Of a DNA stretch of 48,097 nt, positions 26,508 to 37,100 are shown piece by piece. Position 1 is the stretch's first letter, and each line of letters opens with the position of its first letter. The DNA comes from Myxococcaceae bacterium. Lineage in GTDB: Bacteria > Myxococcota > Myxococcia > Myxococcales > Myxococcaceae. The stretch covers positions 1 through 48,097 of the forward strand of contig JAFGNZ010000205.1 in NCBI GenBank assembly GCA_016926755.1. Direction: 5' to 3'. The notes beneath the pieces were generated by a model that was not told the DNA's origin, ran no database searches, and saw only the letters and a program-made list of their open reading frames with translations. A program made the translations under genes and the position numbers.

Positions 26508-26539
26508 GGGCTGCCTCGCCAGGGGCGGCCCTTTTTTTT
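26508..26539 (+). terminator. Strong rho-independent terminator between rplT and pheS
   Basis: GGGCTGCC at 26508-26515 pairs with GGCGGCCC at 26524-26531 (one T-G wobble) across an 8-base loop and runs into eight consecutive T residues at 26532-26539. It is the best terminator in the window and lies 39 bases before the pheS start. It could either end the infC-rpmI-rplT transcript or act as an attenuator for pheST. I see no Phe-codon leader peptide before it. Confidence 0.85.
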
Positions 26540-26578
26540 GCTCTCGCTCCCCAGGAGCGCGGGCAGGGGAGTGGAGTC

Positions 26579-27628
26579 ATGCGGGATCGCTTGCAGGCCC
26601 TCGCGGAGGCGGCGCGGCGGGACATCACCGTCGCCTCCGAGGTGGCCGCCGTCGAGACGTTGAGGGTGCGCTACCTGGGCAAGAAGGGAGAGCTGTCCGG
26701 GGTGCTCGGCGGCATGGGCAAGCTGCCCCCCGAGGAGCGCAAGGCGCTGGGGGAGGTGGCCAACCAGGTCAAGGCGGAGATCGAGGAGCTGCTCGCGGAG
26801 GCGCTCCAGCGCGCCGAGGGGGCCGCGCTCGAGGCGGAGCTCAAGGGGCCCCGGCTGGACGTGACGCTGCCGGGCCGCGCCGTGGCCCCTGGCAGCCGGC
26901 ACCCGGTGTCCCGGACGATGGAGGAGATCGTCCGGACGTTCGCGCGGCTCGGCTTCGAGGTGGAGGTGGGGCCGGAGATCGAGCTGGACTACTTCAACTT
27001 CGAGGCGCTCAACCTCCCCAAGGATCACCCCGCGCGGGACATGCAGGACACCTTCTACGTGGACGAGGCGACGCTCGGGCACGCGAAGAAGGCGGACAGC
27101 CCCGTGCTGCTGCGCACCCACACCTCGCCGGTGCAGGTGCGCCACATGCTGGGGCGCAAGCCGCCGATCCGCGCGGTGATGCCCGGCCGCGTGTACCGGC
27201 GGGACTCGGACATCACCCACACGCCCATGTTCCACCAGGTGGAGGGGCTGCTGGTGGACAAGGACGTGAGCTTCGCGGAGCTGAAGGGCTCGCTGGACGC
27301 CTTCGTGAAGGCCTTCTTCGGCTCGGACACGCGCACGCGCTTCCGCCCGTCCTTCTTCCCCTTCACCGAGCCCTCGGCGGAGGTGGACATCTCCTGCACC
27401 TCGTGCGGCGGCAAGGGTTGCCGGGTGTGCAAGCAGACGGGGTGGCTGGAGGTGCTGGGCAGCGGCATGGTGCACCCCAACGTCTTCACCTCCAGCGGGT
27501 ACGATCCGAACGAGGTGACGGGCTACGCCTTCGGCATGGGCGTGGAGCGCATCGCCATGCTGCGCTACCGCATCGATGACCTGCGGATGATGTTCGAGAA
27601 CGACGCGCGCTTCCTCGAGCAGTTCTGA
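26579..27628 (+). CDS. pheS: Phenylalanyl-tRNA synthetase alpha subunit
   Basis: The ATG at 26579 gives MRDRLQALAEAARRDI, the usual N-terminal coiled-coil start; the open frame further upstream runs through the terminator and is not coding. The 349-aa length is normal. The class II core starts near residue 105 (HPVSRTMEEIVRTF) and contains motif 2 (VYRRDSDITHTPMFHQVEG), a Cys cluster (CTSCGGKGCRVC) and motif 3 (GMGVERIAMLRYRIDDLR). With PheT it forms the alpha2-beta2 enzyme that charges tRNA-Phe. The pheT gene follows after 22 bases. Confidence 0.98.
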   Translation: MRDRLQALAEAARRDITVASEVAAVETLRVRYLGKKGELSGVLGGMGKLPPEERKALGEVANQVKAEIEELLAEALQRAEGAALEAELKGPRLDVTLPGRAVAPGSRHPVSRTMEEIVRTFARLGFEVEVGPEIELDYFNFEALNLPKDHPARDMQDTFYVDEATLGHAKKADSPVLLRTHTSPVQVRHMLGRKPPIRAVMPGRVYRRDSDITHTPMFHQVEGLLVDKDVSFAELKGSLDAFVKAFFGSDTRTRFRPSFFPFTEPSAEVDISCTSCGGKGCRVCKQTGWLEVLGSGMVHPNVFTSSGYDPNEVTGYAFGMGVERIAMLRYRIDDLRMMFENDARFLEQF

Positions 27629-27650
27629 GAAGTCCGGAGAGGATTGACCT

Positions 27651-30062
27651 GTGAAGATTTCGGTGAAGTGGCTCGGCGATTACGTGGCGCTGCCGGCGTC
27701 GGTGGACGAGCTGGCGCGAAAGCTGACCGCGGCGGGGCTGGAGATCGAAGGCCTGGAGCGGCCCGGTGAGGGGCTGCGCGGCGTGGTGGTGGCGCAGATC
27801 AAGGAGTCCGTGCAGCACCCCAACGCGGACAAGCTGTCCGTGACGAAGGTGGACGCGGGCGGACCGGCGCTGCTGCAGGTGGTGTGCGGCGCGAAGAACT
27901 TCAAGGTGGGCGACAAGGTGCCGCTGGCCACCGTCGGCACGAAGCTGCCCAACGGCGCGGAGATCAAGCAGGCCGCGCTCCGAGGCGTGGACAGCTTCGG
28001 CATGCTGTGCTCGGCGAAGGAGCTGGCGCTGACCGAGGACTCCTCCGGGCTGCTGATCCTCTCGCCGGAGGCGAAGCCGGGCGCCCCGGTGGCAGAGGCC
28101 CTGGGGCTGGATGACGTGGTGCTGGAGGTGAACGTCACCCCGAACCGGCCGGACGCGCTCTCGCACCTGGGCGTGGCGCGCGAGGTGGGCGTGGTGACCG
28201 GCGCCGCGTTCCGTCCGCCGGAGCCCAAGCCCGCGGAGCAGGGCGGCTCCGCGGCCGACAAGGTGAAGGTGCGGATCGACGATCCGGCGCGCTGCCCACG
28301 GTATGCCGCCCGCCTCATCGAGAACGTCACCATCCAGCCCTCGCCCCAGTGGATGCAGGATCGGCTGAAGGCGTGCGGCGTGCGTGCCATCAACAACGTG
28401 GTGGACGTGACCAACTACGTCAACCTCGAGTACGGCCAGCCGCTGCACGCCTTCGATCTGGAGAAGCTGGCGGGCCGGGAGATCGTCGTGCGCTGCGCGA
28501 AGCAGGGCGAGAAGATCCGCACGCTCGACGGCAAGGATCGCGTCCTGGATGCGGACGATCTGGCGATCTGTGATCGGGATCGGCCCCAGGCCATCGCCGG
28601 CGTGATGGGCGGCGGGGACAGCGAGGTGGCCGAGGGCACCAAGCACATCGTCCTCGAGTCCGCGAACTTCCAGCCCTCCAGCGTGCGCCGCACCTCCAAG
28701 CGCCACGGCCTGCACACGGAGGCGTCGCACCGCTTCGAGCGCGGGGCGGACATCGACGCGGTGGGCGGGGCCATCGATCGCGCGGCGCAGCTCATCGCCG
28801 AGCTCTCCGGGGGCACCGTGCTCACGGGCCGCGTGGACGTGTACCCGGGCCAGAAGCCCCCGCGGCGCGTGGCGCTGCGCTACGCGCGGGTGGAGAAGTT
28901 CCTGGGGACGAGCGTGCCGGAGGCGGAGTGCCGCCGGATCCTCCAGGCGCTCGGGTTCCGGGCGGCGGAGGAGGGCGCGGGCGAGACGACGTTCGAGGTG
29001 CCTCGGGCGCGCGTGGACGTGGAGCGCGAGGAGGATCTCATGGAGGAGATCGCCCGGGTGCACGGCTACGACAACATCCCCGCCCGGCTGCCGCGGGGCA
29101 TCGCGGAGCTGGCGCCCGAGCCTGTCCAGGCCGAGGCCGAGCGGCGGCTGCGCCAGGCGCTCTGCGGCGCGGGGCTGAACGAGGTGGTGAACTACTCGTT
29201 CGTGGCGCCTCGGAGCCTGGAGGTGCTGGGCGGGAAGGAGGCGCCGGTGGCGCTCGTCAACCCGCTCAGCGTGGAGCAGTCGGTGATGCGCACGAGCCTG
29301 CTGCCCGGGCTGCTGGAGAACCTCTCGCGCAGCGTGCGGCACCAGGTGGAGCGGGTGGCCCTCTACGAGACGGGCCGCGCCTACTTCCGGGATCCCGAGG
29401 GAGGCCAGGGGCGGCACCCTGCTGCCCGGGAGGTGCACCGGGTGGCGGGGCTCGTCTGGGGACTGCGCTCCGGGCGCACCTGGACGCAGAAGGACGCCCG
29501 GATGGACTTCTATGACGCCAAGGGCGCCGTGGAGGCGCTGCTCCACCTCCTGCACGTGGAGGGAGTCCGCTTCACGCCCGCCGAGGCGCCTGCCTGGCAC
29601 CCACGCGCCTGTGCCCAGGTGCTCCTGGCGGATGGGAGGGCGCTCGGCTACGTGGGCGAGCTGCACCCGCGCATCACGAAGGCCCTGGAGCTGCCGCAGG
29701 GGGTGTTCGCGTTCGAGCTGGACACCGAGCCCCTGTACGCCGCGGCCCACCTCGTGCCCGAGTACCACTCGCTGCCGCGCTTCCCGGCCGTGCTGAGGGA
29801 TCTGGCGGTGGTGGTGCCGGTGGAGCTGCGCAACGAGGAGGTCCGCCGGGTCATCCTCGAGGTGGGCGGAGCGCTGGTGGAGGACGCGCTGATCTTCGAC
29901 GTCTACACGGGCAAGCCCATCCCCGAGGGGAAGAAGAACCTGGCCTACGCCATCCGCTACCGCTCGCCCGAGCGCACGCTCACGGACGCGGAGGTGAGCC
30001 AGGCCCACCAGCGCATCATCTCCGAGGTGAACCAGCGCCTGGGGGGAGCGCTGCGAGCCTGA
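27651..30062 (+). CDS. pheT: Phenylalanyl-tRNA synthetase beta subunit
   Basis: A GTG start at 27651, with GGAGAGG upstream, opens an 803-aa protein of normal length. The domains run in order: N-terminal segment with KISVKWLGDYV, tRNA-binding OB fold at about 42-150 (HPNADKLSVTKVDAGG), B3/B4 editing domain at about 210-390, B5 domain at about 400-475, a pseudo-catalytic class II core, and the C-terminal ferredoxin-fold anticodon-binding domain from about 710 (HSLPRFPAVLRDLAVVVP). It pairs with pheS. Confidence 0.98.
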   Translation: MKISVKWLGDYVALPASVDELARKLTAAGLEIEGLERPGEGLRGVVVAQIKESVQHPNADKLSVTKVDAGGPALLQVVCGAKNFKVGDKVPLATVGTKLPNGAEIKQAALRGVDSFGMLCSAKELALTEDSSGLLILSPEAKPGAPVAEALGLDDVVLEVNVTPNRPDALSHLGVAREVGVVTGAAFRPPEPKPAEQGGSAADKVKVRIDDPARCPRYAARLIENVTIQPSPQWMQDRLKACGVRAINNVVDVTNYVNLEYGQPLHAFDLEKLAGREIVVRCAKQGEKIRTLDGKDRVLDADDLAICDRDRPQAIAGVMGGGDSEVAEGTKHIVLESANFQPSSVRRTSKRHGLHTEASHRFERGADIDAVGGAIDRAAQLIAELSGGTVLTGRVDVYPGQKPPRRVALRYARVEKFLGTSVPEAECRRILQALGFRAAEEGAGETTFEVPRARVDVEREEDLMEEIARVHGYDNIPARLPRGIAELAPEPVQAEAERRLRQALCGAGLNEVVNYSFVAPRSLEVLGGKEAPVALVNPLSVEQSVMRTSLLPGLLENLSRSVRHQVERVALYETGRAYFRDPEGGQGRHPAAREVHRVAGLVWGLRSGRTWTQKDARMDFYDAKGAVEALLHLLHVEGVRFTPAEAPAWHPRACAQVLLADGRALGYVGELHPRITKALELPQGVFAFELDTEPLYAAAHLVPEYHSLPRFPAVLRDLAVVVPVELRNEEVRRVILEVGGALVEDALIFDVYTGKPIPEGKKNLAYAIRYRSPERTLTDAEVSQAHQRIISEVNQRLGGALRA

Positions 30063-30084
30063 ATTCCTCAGTGAAGTCAGGGAG

Positions 30085-30113
30085 TTGACACGCCTCTGGG
30101 AAGGCTGTCACCA
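30085..30113 (+). promoter_or_regulatory. Possible promoter of the IHF alpha gene
   Basis: A perfect TTGACA at 30085-30090 lies 17 bases before TCACCA at 30108-30113. The -35 box is ideal and the -10 box weak. It is 41 bases upstream of the IHF start, in the gap behind pheT. Confidence 0.4.
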
Positions 30114-30153
30114 TCCGCGGCGTTCACGCACAGAAGGGTTTCCGAGGGACCGT

Positions 30154-30546
30154 ATGACGAAGGCGGACATCATCGAAGGCGTCTACGAGAAGGTCGGCTT
30201 CTCCAAGAAGGAGTCGGCCGAGATCGTCGAGCTCGTCTTCGACACCCTGAAGGAGACGCTGGAGCGTGGGGACAAGATCAAGATCTCGGGGTTCGGCAAC
30301 TTCCAGGTGCGCCAGAAGAAGGCGCGGGTGGGCCGCAACCCGCAGACGGGCAAGGAGATCGAGATCTCGGCCCGTCGGGTGCTGACCTTCCGGCCGAGCC
30401 AGGTGCTCAAGAGCGCGCTCAATGGCGAGGCGCCGCCGGAGAACCACGCGGAGATCGACGCGCGTGAGGAGGAGGCGGACGAGCACGACGAGTTCGACGA
30501 GTCCGATGAGCAGGACTTCGTGGAGGAGGAGGACGGGAAGCCGTAG
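30154..30546 (+). CDS. ihfA: Integration host factor alpha subunit with acidic C-terminal tail
   Basis: The ATG at 30154 has GAGGG upstream. Residues 1-92 are a complete HU/IHF-fold subunit, with [21 protein letters not shown] including the intercalating Pro63, and [13 protein letters not shown]. The position behind pheT is the conserved location of ihfA. E. coli IhfA has 99 residues. This protein has 130, because residues 96-130 form a tail with about 19 Asp or Glu in 35 residues. IHF bends DNA at promoters, origins and recombination sites. The tail may weaken DNA binding or contact other proteins (inference). Confidence 0.93.
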   Translation: MTKADIIEGVYEKVGFSKKESAEIVELVFDTLKETLERGDKIKISGFGNFQVRQKKARVGRNPQTGKEIEISARRVLTFRPSQVLKSALNGEAPPENHAEIDAREEEADEHDEFDESDEQDFVEEEDGKP

Positions 30547-30587
30547 CGCCTTCTGGTGGTTTTCTCACGGCCGCTTGCGGCTCCTGC

Positions 30588-30616
30588 TTGACGCTGGCGT
30601 CCTGTGGGGGCATAAG
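30588..30616 (+). promoter_or_regulatory. Promoter of tRNA-Pro
   Basis: TTGACG at 30588-30593 and CATAAG at 30611-30616 are separated by 17 bases and lie 26 bases before the tRNA 5' end. Confidence 0.6.
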
Positions 30617-30642
30617 GGCGGCCCGTTTCTGACGGGTAGTGC

Positions 30643-30719
<77 letters not shown>

Positions 30720-30721
30720 TC

Positions 30722-30774
30722 GAAGGCCCTGGAGTTTCTGGCGAAAGCCGGTGACTCCAGGGCCTTCACCTTTC
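30722..30774 (+). terminator. Terminator of tRNA-Pro
   Basis: GAAGGCCCTGGAGT at 30722-30735 pairs perfectly over 14 bp with ACTCCAGGGCCTTC at 30754-30767. Inside the loop CTGGC-GAAA-GCCGG makes a second small GNRA-capped stem. ACCTTTCT follows. It separates the tRNA from the island and its stem resembles the one at 5199-5248. Confidence 0.8.
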
Positions 30775-30830
30775 TAGGGCGCCTCGGAATCCAGGGTGAC
30801 CAGTGGTACACGGGTATCTGGGGGAAGCGG

Positions 30831-33800
30831 ATGCCAAGTGTCGGAGAGGTTCTTCGAGAGATCGTCAAACGGAGTGAGCTCGATCCCAAGCAAGGGTATC
30901 CACTCTATGCCTATCGGACTTCCGAGGCGGAGCGACGCGCGCTCCGCGACTCCATCTCGGAAGCGCTGCGGGCTGCCGCCGCGAACGGGAACAGGCTGGC
31001 CACCGATGAAGCCGCCGGCTTCTGCTTGTTTGCCGCCGAAGAGTTCTGCCACGCCCATACCGGAGGCGTGTGGAGCTGGGACCCGGTCTTCTCCGCCGTG
31101 GGGTTCCACGGAAGTGGAGCCATGCTGTACAGCACGCTCGCGCGAGGCCTCGGTTACTGGAACCGCCGCGTGCTGGCCTCTCGTCATGGCCGCGAGTTCC
31201 TGATCACCATCGCCTGCGAGGGAGGCCTTCCGCGCGCGCTGCTCACGCAAGAAGGCAACCGGCTGCGCCGCTACTTCGAACAGTTCCTGGCGGACCGCGA
31301 GTGCTTCAGTGACACCCCCGCGGAGGAACTGGCGCAGCGCTTGGCGGGTGAACTCCCGCGCTCCCTGCGTCAGGAGGTGGTGTTCGGGCTGAGCGCCGAC
31401 CTCATCAACGCGGTCTCCCGCCTGCGCACCCTGCTGGGTGACCCGGCCCGTGTGGCCGATCCCCTCCAGGAGTTGAACGCGATCCAGCCAGGCTGGGACA
31501 AGCAGATCCCCCTGCGTCTGGACGATGCCCTGGCGCGCGACCTCCTGCGGGGGTTGATGAGACAGCCTCGCCCCCCGGTGACGCTCCAGGGGCAGCGGGT
31601 GTTCTTGGAGACCCGGCTCTTGGTGGAGGGAAGCCCGCGGCTGGCGCGCAGGCCCATCGTCCCCCCCAATCTGAACGTGGCCATTCTGGCGTCGCAACTG
31701 CGGATCCAGCCCGATGAGCTCCCTGTCCGCTTCGCGCTCTCCCTGCTCTGGTCCGATGGGACCCGGCAGCCCATCGGCTCGGTAACGCGGCTGGGGGACA
31801 AGGAGCTCTTCCGCACCTCGGGTCAGCCGGGGGCCTCGCCCGATTCAGCCGCCGTGCTGACGGGCCCTGTCCAACTCGTGGCAGGGATGGGGACTCGCGA
31901 GTTGGGGATGGCCCCGCTGGAGGGAGCGGATATGCCGCCCGAGCTCCCGTGGGTGTTTACGCGCCCGGAGGCCACGGGCCCGTATGTGTTGCGCGGTTGC
32001 GGTCCCGTGCGGACGCGCGCCGAGGAGGCGCTGGTGGTGCTTCCCCCCGGCGCCACGTGGACAGCAGAGCCGCCCGAAGGGGCCGTTGAAGTCGAGGGCT
32101 TGAAAGAGCTCGGCCGGAGGGTGCTTCGCGTCCAGGGGACTTTCTTTGTCCACGAGGGCGGAGATCAAATGGCCATCCGGACGCGCCAGGAGACCGACGA
32201 GGCGCGGAGCTTCGTGGTGCAAGGGGAGCGGCTCTGGCTGGGCGCTTGGGGGGATGAGGTCTTTCGCGGCTGTCCCCGCGTATACGAGTTCCTGGACGGT
32301 GGGCTTCGGCAGGACGTCAAGGCGGAGTGGCGACCCTGGAACGCGCGTGAGAAGCCTTGGCAGCCCTTGGGAGAGGGCGCCCTGGGCGACATTGTGCTTC
32401 GGGTCTGCCAGGGCGGCGAGGTGCGCTTCCGGAAGCATGTGCAGTGCCTTCCGAAGCAAGCGCGCTGCGAGATCGTCCCAGGTGCCCAACCCGGGGAGGG
32501 GAAGATCCTCTTTCGAGAGGCGCGGGTGGTGGATGTGGGCGTTGCCCATCCGGGGGTCGAGAGGACGCGCCACCTGGAAGGGAAGAGCATCTCGGTCCAC
32601 CTGAAAGCCCCACAGAACCCACCCCGGCTGGTGCCGCTCCAACTTCAGCTGGATCAAGGCTCGCGGCTGGAGGTCCGCGCGATGTTCCCCGCGCGCGAGG
32701 CATGCTTTGTGGGACGGAATGGCCAGCCGGTCCGCGGCTTGGTAGCCCTCCACCGCCTAGCCTCCATCCGGGCCCGGGTGTTCGATCCCAGCCTCCATGG
32801 CAAGTGCCACCTTGAGTATCAGAGGAAGGGACGCAACTGGAGATTCCTGGCCGGGATCCCCCAGCGCGAAGACGGCGCCTTCGAACTGGCGCTGGACAGC
32901 GTCGCGGAGCAGCTCAGGGTGCTGCTCGGCGCATCCCCGGATCTGGATGAGAAGGTCTCCGTGCAGATAGTCGTCAATGGCCAGGTCCAGATGCAGCGCA
33001 TCCAGGTCTCTCACTACGATGCCACCCTCGATAAGGTCTCCGAGACCCTTGAGAGGGTCGAGGTCTGCTTGGCTGCGACCGCACTGGAGAGCTTGAATCC
33101 CGAGCAGCGGGCACGGCTGCGACTGGAGGCGCGTCCGATCGTGGGCCCCAAGGATCCCCCCAAGCTCCTCGTGGGAACGCCTGAGGACGGCTGGAAGTTC
33201 GAGCTGAAGGACTGTCAGCCGGGACCTTGGCTGTTGACCTCGTGGCTGGGGGATCTGGCCGTGCTGCGCTCTCTGCGGGTCACTGTCCCGGGAGAGCCGC
33301 CATCGGAGCAGCGGCTGGCCCGAGCCATCTACGTGCATGCCCGGCACCAGCGGCTCAAGCAACTGGGCGAGGAGGTGGAGGAAGCCGCGAAGGATCCGGG
33401 GCATCCTCATTGGGTGCAGCTCAGTGGATTCCTGTCCACCCTGGGCTCGCTGCCCGCCTCCACCTACGAGATCGTGAGGTGCATGGCAGAGAACCCCACG
33501 GCCGTTGTTCTGGCCTGGCTGAAGGACGGCCTGTCGGGGACACTCTGGGCAGGCCTCGAGCAGTTGCCCTTCATGTGGGCCTTGGTTCCGGCGCGAACCT
33601 GGGTGCACGTGCTGCGCAAGGAACTCGCCTTGCGAGCGGAGCACGAGGCGCTGCTGGCCAAGGAGGGGCTGCCGATCTCGGTGAGGGCTGACTTTCTGCG
33701 GCGGCTTTGGGCGGAGGCTCCCCTCCGGGCCTCGTGGATGCCGTGCCTGCTGGACCTCTTCCACCTCACCCTCAAGGACGTCCCTCCCGGACCGCAGCCG

Positions 33801-34184
33801 ACCGTTCATATGGCCAAGACCGAGGTGGGCCGTACCGTCTTGCACCAGGCGCTGCAGCAAGCCGCTCAGGACCTCCTCAGCACTCACGCCGACGTCCGAT
33901 GGCCTGAGATGGAGCCCCGGCAGGCGGAGTGGGAGAAGCTCTGGCGCGAGATCCCACGGGAGTATCAGCTTGCACCCAGGATGCCCTATCAGGCCTCGGT
34001 GCTTCGAGCGCCCCAGATCGCCGCTGCTTCCGCCGCGCGGGCGATTTCCCTGTCAGCGGAGCTGACCCTGGAGCTGAGGCAACTCCGCGCTTTTGATGAC
34101 CAGTGGTTTGACACGGCCTATGGCATGACGCTGGCCTGCCTGCTCGGGGCCGCGCTGCAGAAGAATCCGGAGCTGTTCCAATGA
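30831..34184 (+). CDS. druH: DruH-like protein of a Druantia type III anti-phage system
   Basis: The ATG at 30831, after GGGGGAAG, is preferred: the frame is open further upstream but only through the tRNA and its terminator. The 1117-aa product has no signal peptide, membrane segment or motif I can name. The first 200 residues are mixed helical (RRALRDSISEALRAAAANG), the middle third is beta-rich, and residues of about 890-1115 are helical. The assignment rests on context: a roughly 1100-residue protein of unknown fold, overlapping by 4 bases (ATGA) a roughly 2000-residue DUF1998 helicase, is the DruH-DruE pair of Druantia type III. How DruH contributes to phage resistance is not known to me. 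Confidence 0.65.
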   Translation: MPSVGEVLREIVKRSELDPKQGYPLYAYRTSEAERRALRDSISEALRAAAANGNRLATDEAAGFCLFAAEEFCHAHTGGVWSWDPVFSAVGFHGSGAMLYSTLARGLGYWNRRVLASRHGREFLITIACEGGLPRALLTQEGNRLRRYFEQFLADRECFSDTPAEELAQRLAGELPRSLRQEVVFGLSADLINAVSRLRTLLGDPARVADPLQELNAIQPGWDKQIPLRLDDALARDLLRGLMRQPRPPVTLQGQRVFLETRLLVEGSPRLARRPIVPPNLNVAILASQLRIQPDELPVRFALSLLWSDGTRQPIGSVTRLGDKELFRTSGQPGASPDSAAVLTGPVQLVAGMGTRELGMAPLEGADMPPELPWVFTRPEATGPYVLRGCGPVRTRAEEALVVLPPGATWTAEPPEGAVEVEGLKELGRRVLRVQGTFFVHEGGDQMAIRTRQETDEARSFVVQGERLWLGAWGDEVFRGCPRVYEFLDGGLRQDVKAEWRPWNAREKPWQPLGEGALGDIVLRVCQGGEVRFRKHVQCLPKQARCEIVPGAQPGEGKILFREARVVDVGVAHPGVERTRHLEGKSISVHLKAPQNPPRLVPLQLQLDQGSRLEVRAMFPAREACFVGRNGQPVRGLVALHRLASIRARVFDPSLHGKCHLEYQRKGRNWRFLAGIPQREDGAFELALDSVAEQLRVLLGASPDLDEKVSVQIVVNGQVQMQRIQVSHYDATLDKVSETLERVEVCLAATALESLNPEQRARLRLEARPIVGPKDPPKLLVGTPEDGWKFELKDCQPGPWLLTSWLGDLAVLRSLRVTVPGEPPSEQRLARAIYVHARHQRLKQLGEEVEEAAKDPGHPHWVQLSGFLSTLGSLPASTYEIVRCMAENPTAVVLAWLKDGLSGTLWAGLEQLPFMWALVPARTWVHVLRKELALRAEHEALLAKEGLPISVRADFLRRLWAEAPLRASWMPCLLDLFHLTLKDVPPGPQPTVHMAKTEVGRTVLHQALQQAAQDLLSTHADVRWPEMEPRQAEWEKLWREIPREYQLAPRMPYQASVLRAPQIAAASAARAISLSAELTLELRQLRAFDDQWFDTAYGMTLACLLGAALQKNPELFQ

Positions 34185-37100
34185 CCAAGCCCTTCTATAG
34201 CTTGCTGAGCCGGGAACTCACGGAGCGCGCCGCACGCGCCATGGTGAGCCAGCTCGGGCCCGCCAACCCCGCGTTGCTGCAGCACCTGCAGGCCGCGCTG
34301 GTTCAACCTCTTGGCGAGCGCGGCAGCTTCATTGCTCCCCCGGCCTTCGAGGCGCTCTTCGAGTGGGAGCGAGACGCCCGTACGATGGCGGATCTGCCAT
34401 TGCTGCTCCCGGCCCTGGTGGACGCGATGGCCTCGCCGCCTAAGGAGCAGGCCGAGTACGCGTTTCCGAAGAGCCGCCGCCCCTACGTCCACCAAGTCAA
34501 AGCCTGGGAGGCGCTCTCCGGCGAGCCAGCCCGGTCCGCCATCATCAGCACGGGTACCTCCAGCGGCAAGACGGAGTGCTTCCTCGTCCCCATCCTCAAT
34601 GATCTCGCACGTGAGCTGCAGGGCCTGGACCGCAAGAAGCTGGTAGGCGTGCGCGCTCTCTTCCTGTACCCGCTGAACGCGCTCATCAACAGCCAGCGCG
34701 ACCGGCTCCTGGCGTGGACCGCCGGTTTCCAGGAGCGGATGCGCTTCTGCCTCTACAACGGGAACACGCCCAACCAGGACAACAGCGCCGCCCGGGCGCG
34801 GAGTCCCTCCCAGGTGCTCGACCGTGTCACGCTCCGCGAGTCCCCGCCGCCCATCCTGGTCACCAACACGACCATGCTTGAGTACATGCTCGTCCGGGCC
34901 GCCGACGCGCCGATCATCGAGCAGTCTCAGGGCAAGCTGCGCTGGATCGTGCTGGATGAGGCGCACACCTACGTCGGCTCTCAGGCGGCCGAGCTGTCCC
35001 TGCTGCTGCGCCGAGTGCTGAATGCCTTCCAAGCGAATGCGGAGCAGGTTCGCTTCGTGGCCACCTCGGCGACGATCGGTGGTAAGGAGGCCACCGCCGA
35101 GCTGCAGCGATACCTGGCGGATCTGGCGGGAGTCTCCCCCGACCGCGTCGTGGTGATCGATGGCAAGAGGTCTGTCCCAGCGCTGGACGCCACCCTCCAG
35201 GCTCGCGCCGAGCCTCTCCCCAGCCGGGAGCAGGCGAGGACCTTGAGCCCCGCGGAGCTCTTCCAGCGCCTCGCAGGCGTCGCACCAGTCCGGGCCCTAC
35301 GGGACTCTCTGGCCCAGAAGGCTCACAGCCTCGAGCAGATCAGTGCGGAGTTGGAGAAGGCCCAGGCGTTCCAGAAGGGCGAAGACAAGAGCGCCGCGAC
35401 GCTTGAGTGGCTGGACCTGCTGAGCCTCGCCCAGGATGATCGGGGGAGTCTGCTGCCACTGCGCGGGCACTTCTTCCACCGGACCCAGGCCGGGCTGTGG
35501 GCCTGCAGCAACTCGGGGTGCTCCGGGCGGAGCGGCCCGCTGGACAGCCCCAGCTGGAAGTTCGGCAAGGTCTTCCTCACGCGCCGGGCGGCTTGCGACG
35601 CGTGTGACTCACGCGTGTACGATCTGGTCTTCTGTGTCGGCTGCGGCAGTGAGTACCTCTGCGCAGAGGATCGGAACAACCACCTGGAGCCCCTGTCCTC
35701 CAGTACCTTCGAATTCGACTCGGATGAAGGGGAGGATGACGACGGCCTGGACGACGCGGATGAGGGCCATGCGTCACGAGATCCCGTGGTGCTGATCTGC
35801 GGGCGCGAGAAGAACAAGCTGACCTCTCAGCCCCTGGGGTTCTCTCCCCGCACAGGCGAGTTGGAGCCAACGGCCGGGAAGGGTGTCATCCAGATCGTCC
35901 TGGCGCTTTCAGAGGAAGGACGGCTGCAGTGCGTCTCCTGCGGTCAGCGGACGGAAGAGCGAGAGGAGCAGTTCCGCCCCGTCCGGTTGGGAGCCCCTTT
36001 CTTCCTGGGCGCCGCCATCCCGGCGCTGCTGGAGCAGCTCTCGCCTGGGGAGAAAGACCACGATTCCATGCCCCTGAAGGGGCGCCGGCTCATCACCTTC
36101 AGCGATAGCCGCCAGGGGACCGCCCGGCTCGCGGCGCGGCTGCAACTCGAAGCGGACCGCAACTATGTCCGCAGCCTCATCTACCACCAGCTCCTGGAGC
36201 GCAAGAAGGAGGCAGACCCAGCAAGCCTCAAGGAAATCGAGGGCACGATCGCCACTCTCGAGAAGGTGGTGCAGTCGAATCCTGACCTCCAGGGGATCCT
36301 GTCCGAGAAGAAGCGAGATCTCGAGCAGAAGCGCGCCCAGGTCCACCGTCCGTCAAAGTCCTGGAAGGAAATGGCTAGGTGGCTGGCCACCCAGCGGGGA
36401 ATCCGGGACTGGATGCCGGAGCGGCAACACCAGCGCTACCCTCCCGCAGTCCTGCGAGGAGAGGATCTGGCCTCGCTCTGCCTGTACCGAGAGTTCGTCC
36501 GCCGTCCGAAGCGGCAGAACTCGCTGGAGACGCTGGGGCTCGTGGCGTTGAGCTACCCCGCCCTGGAGAAGCTCACGAACGTCAATGTGCCCAGCGACTG
36601 GAAGGTGACCTCCCTGGGGCTGGCGGAGTGGCGCGACTTCCTCAAGCTGTGCCTCGACTTCTTTGTCCGCAGCCACACGTCGGTCTATGTGCCTCCCGGC
36701 TACCTGCGGATGCTCGGCACGAAGATCCGGGGCTCGGTAGTCGTTCACCCGGACCAGCCCGGCAAGAAGAACCAGATCTACCCATGGCCCAAGGCGGTGA
36801 TGGGACGGCGCCTGCCCCGCATGGCGCGGGTGCTGGTGCTGGCTCTGGGGTTGGATGACCAGCGAGCGGAGCATCGCGAGCAGGTGGACACCCTCCTGAA
36901 AGAGGCATGGAGCCAACTGCGGCAGCTGGGCCTGCTCACCAACACGGAGGAGGGCTTCATCCTCTCGCTGGAGGAGCAGGCGCATGTGACCTTGATGAGC
37001 GAGGGGTGGATCTGCCCCATCACGCGCCGCGTGCTGGATACCACCCTGCAAGGCGTCTCCCCGTACCAGACCGAGCGTTGGGCGGGAGGCACCGCGCGAT

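Noticed and set aside
27486-30008. 840-codon antisense frame over pheT
   Set aside because: It is a mirror of the conserved PheT frame and has no recognisable product.
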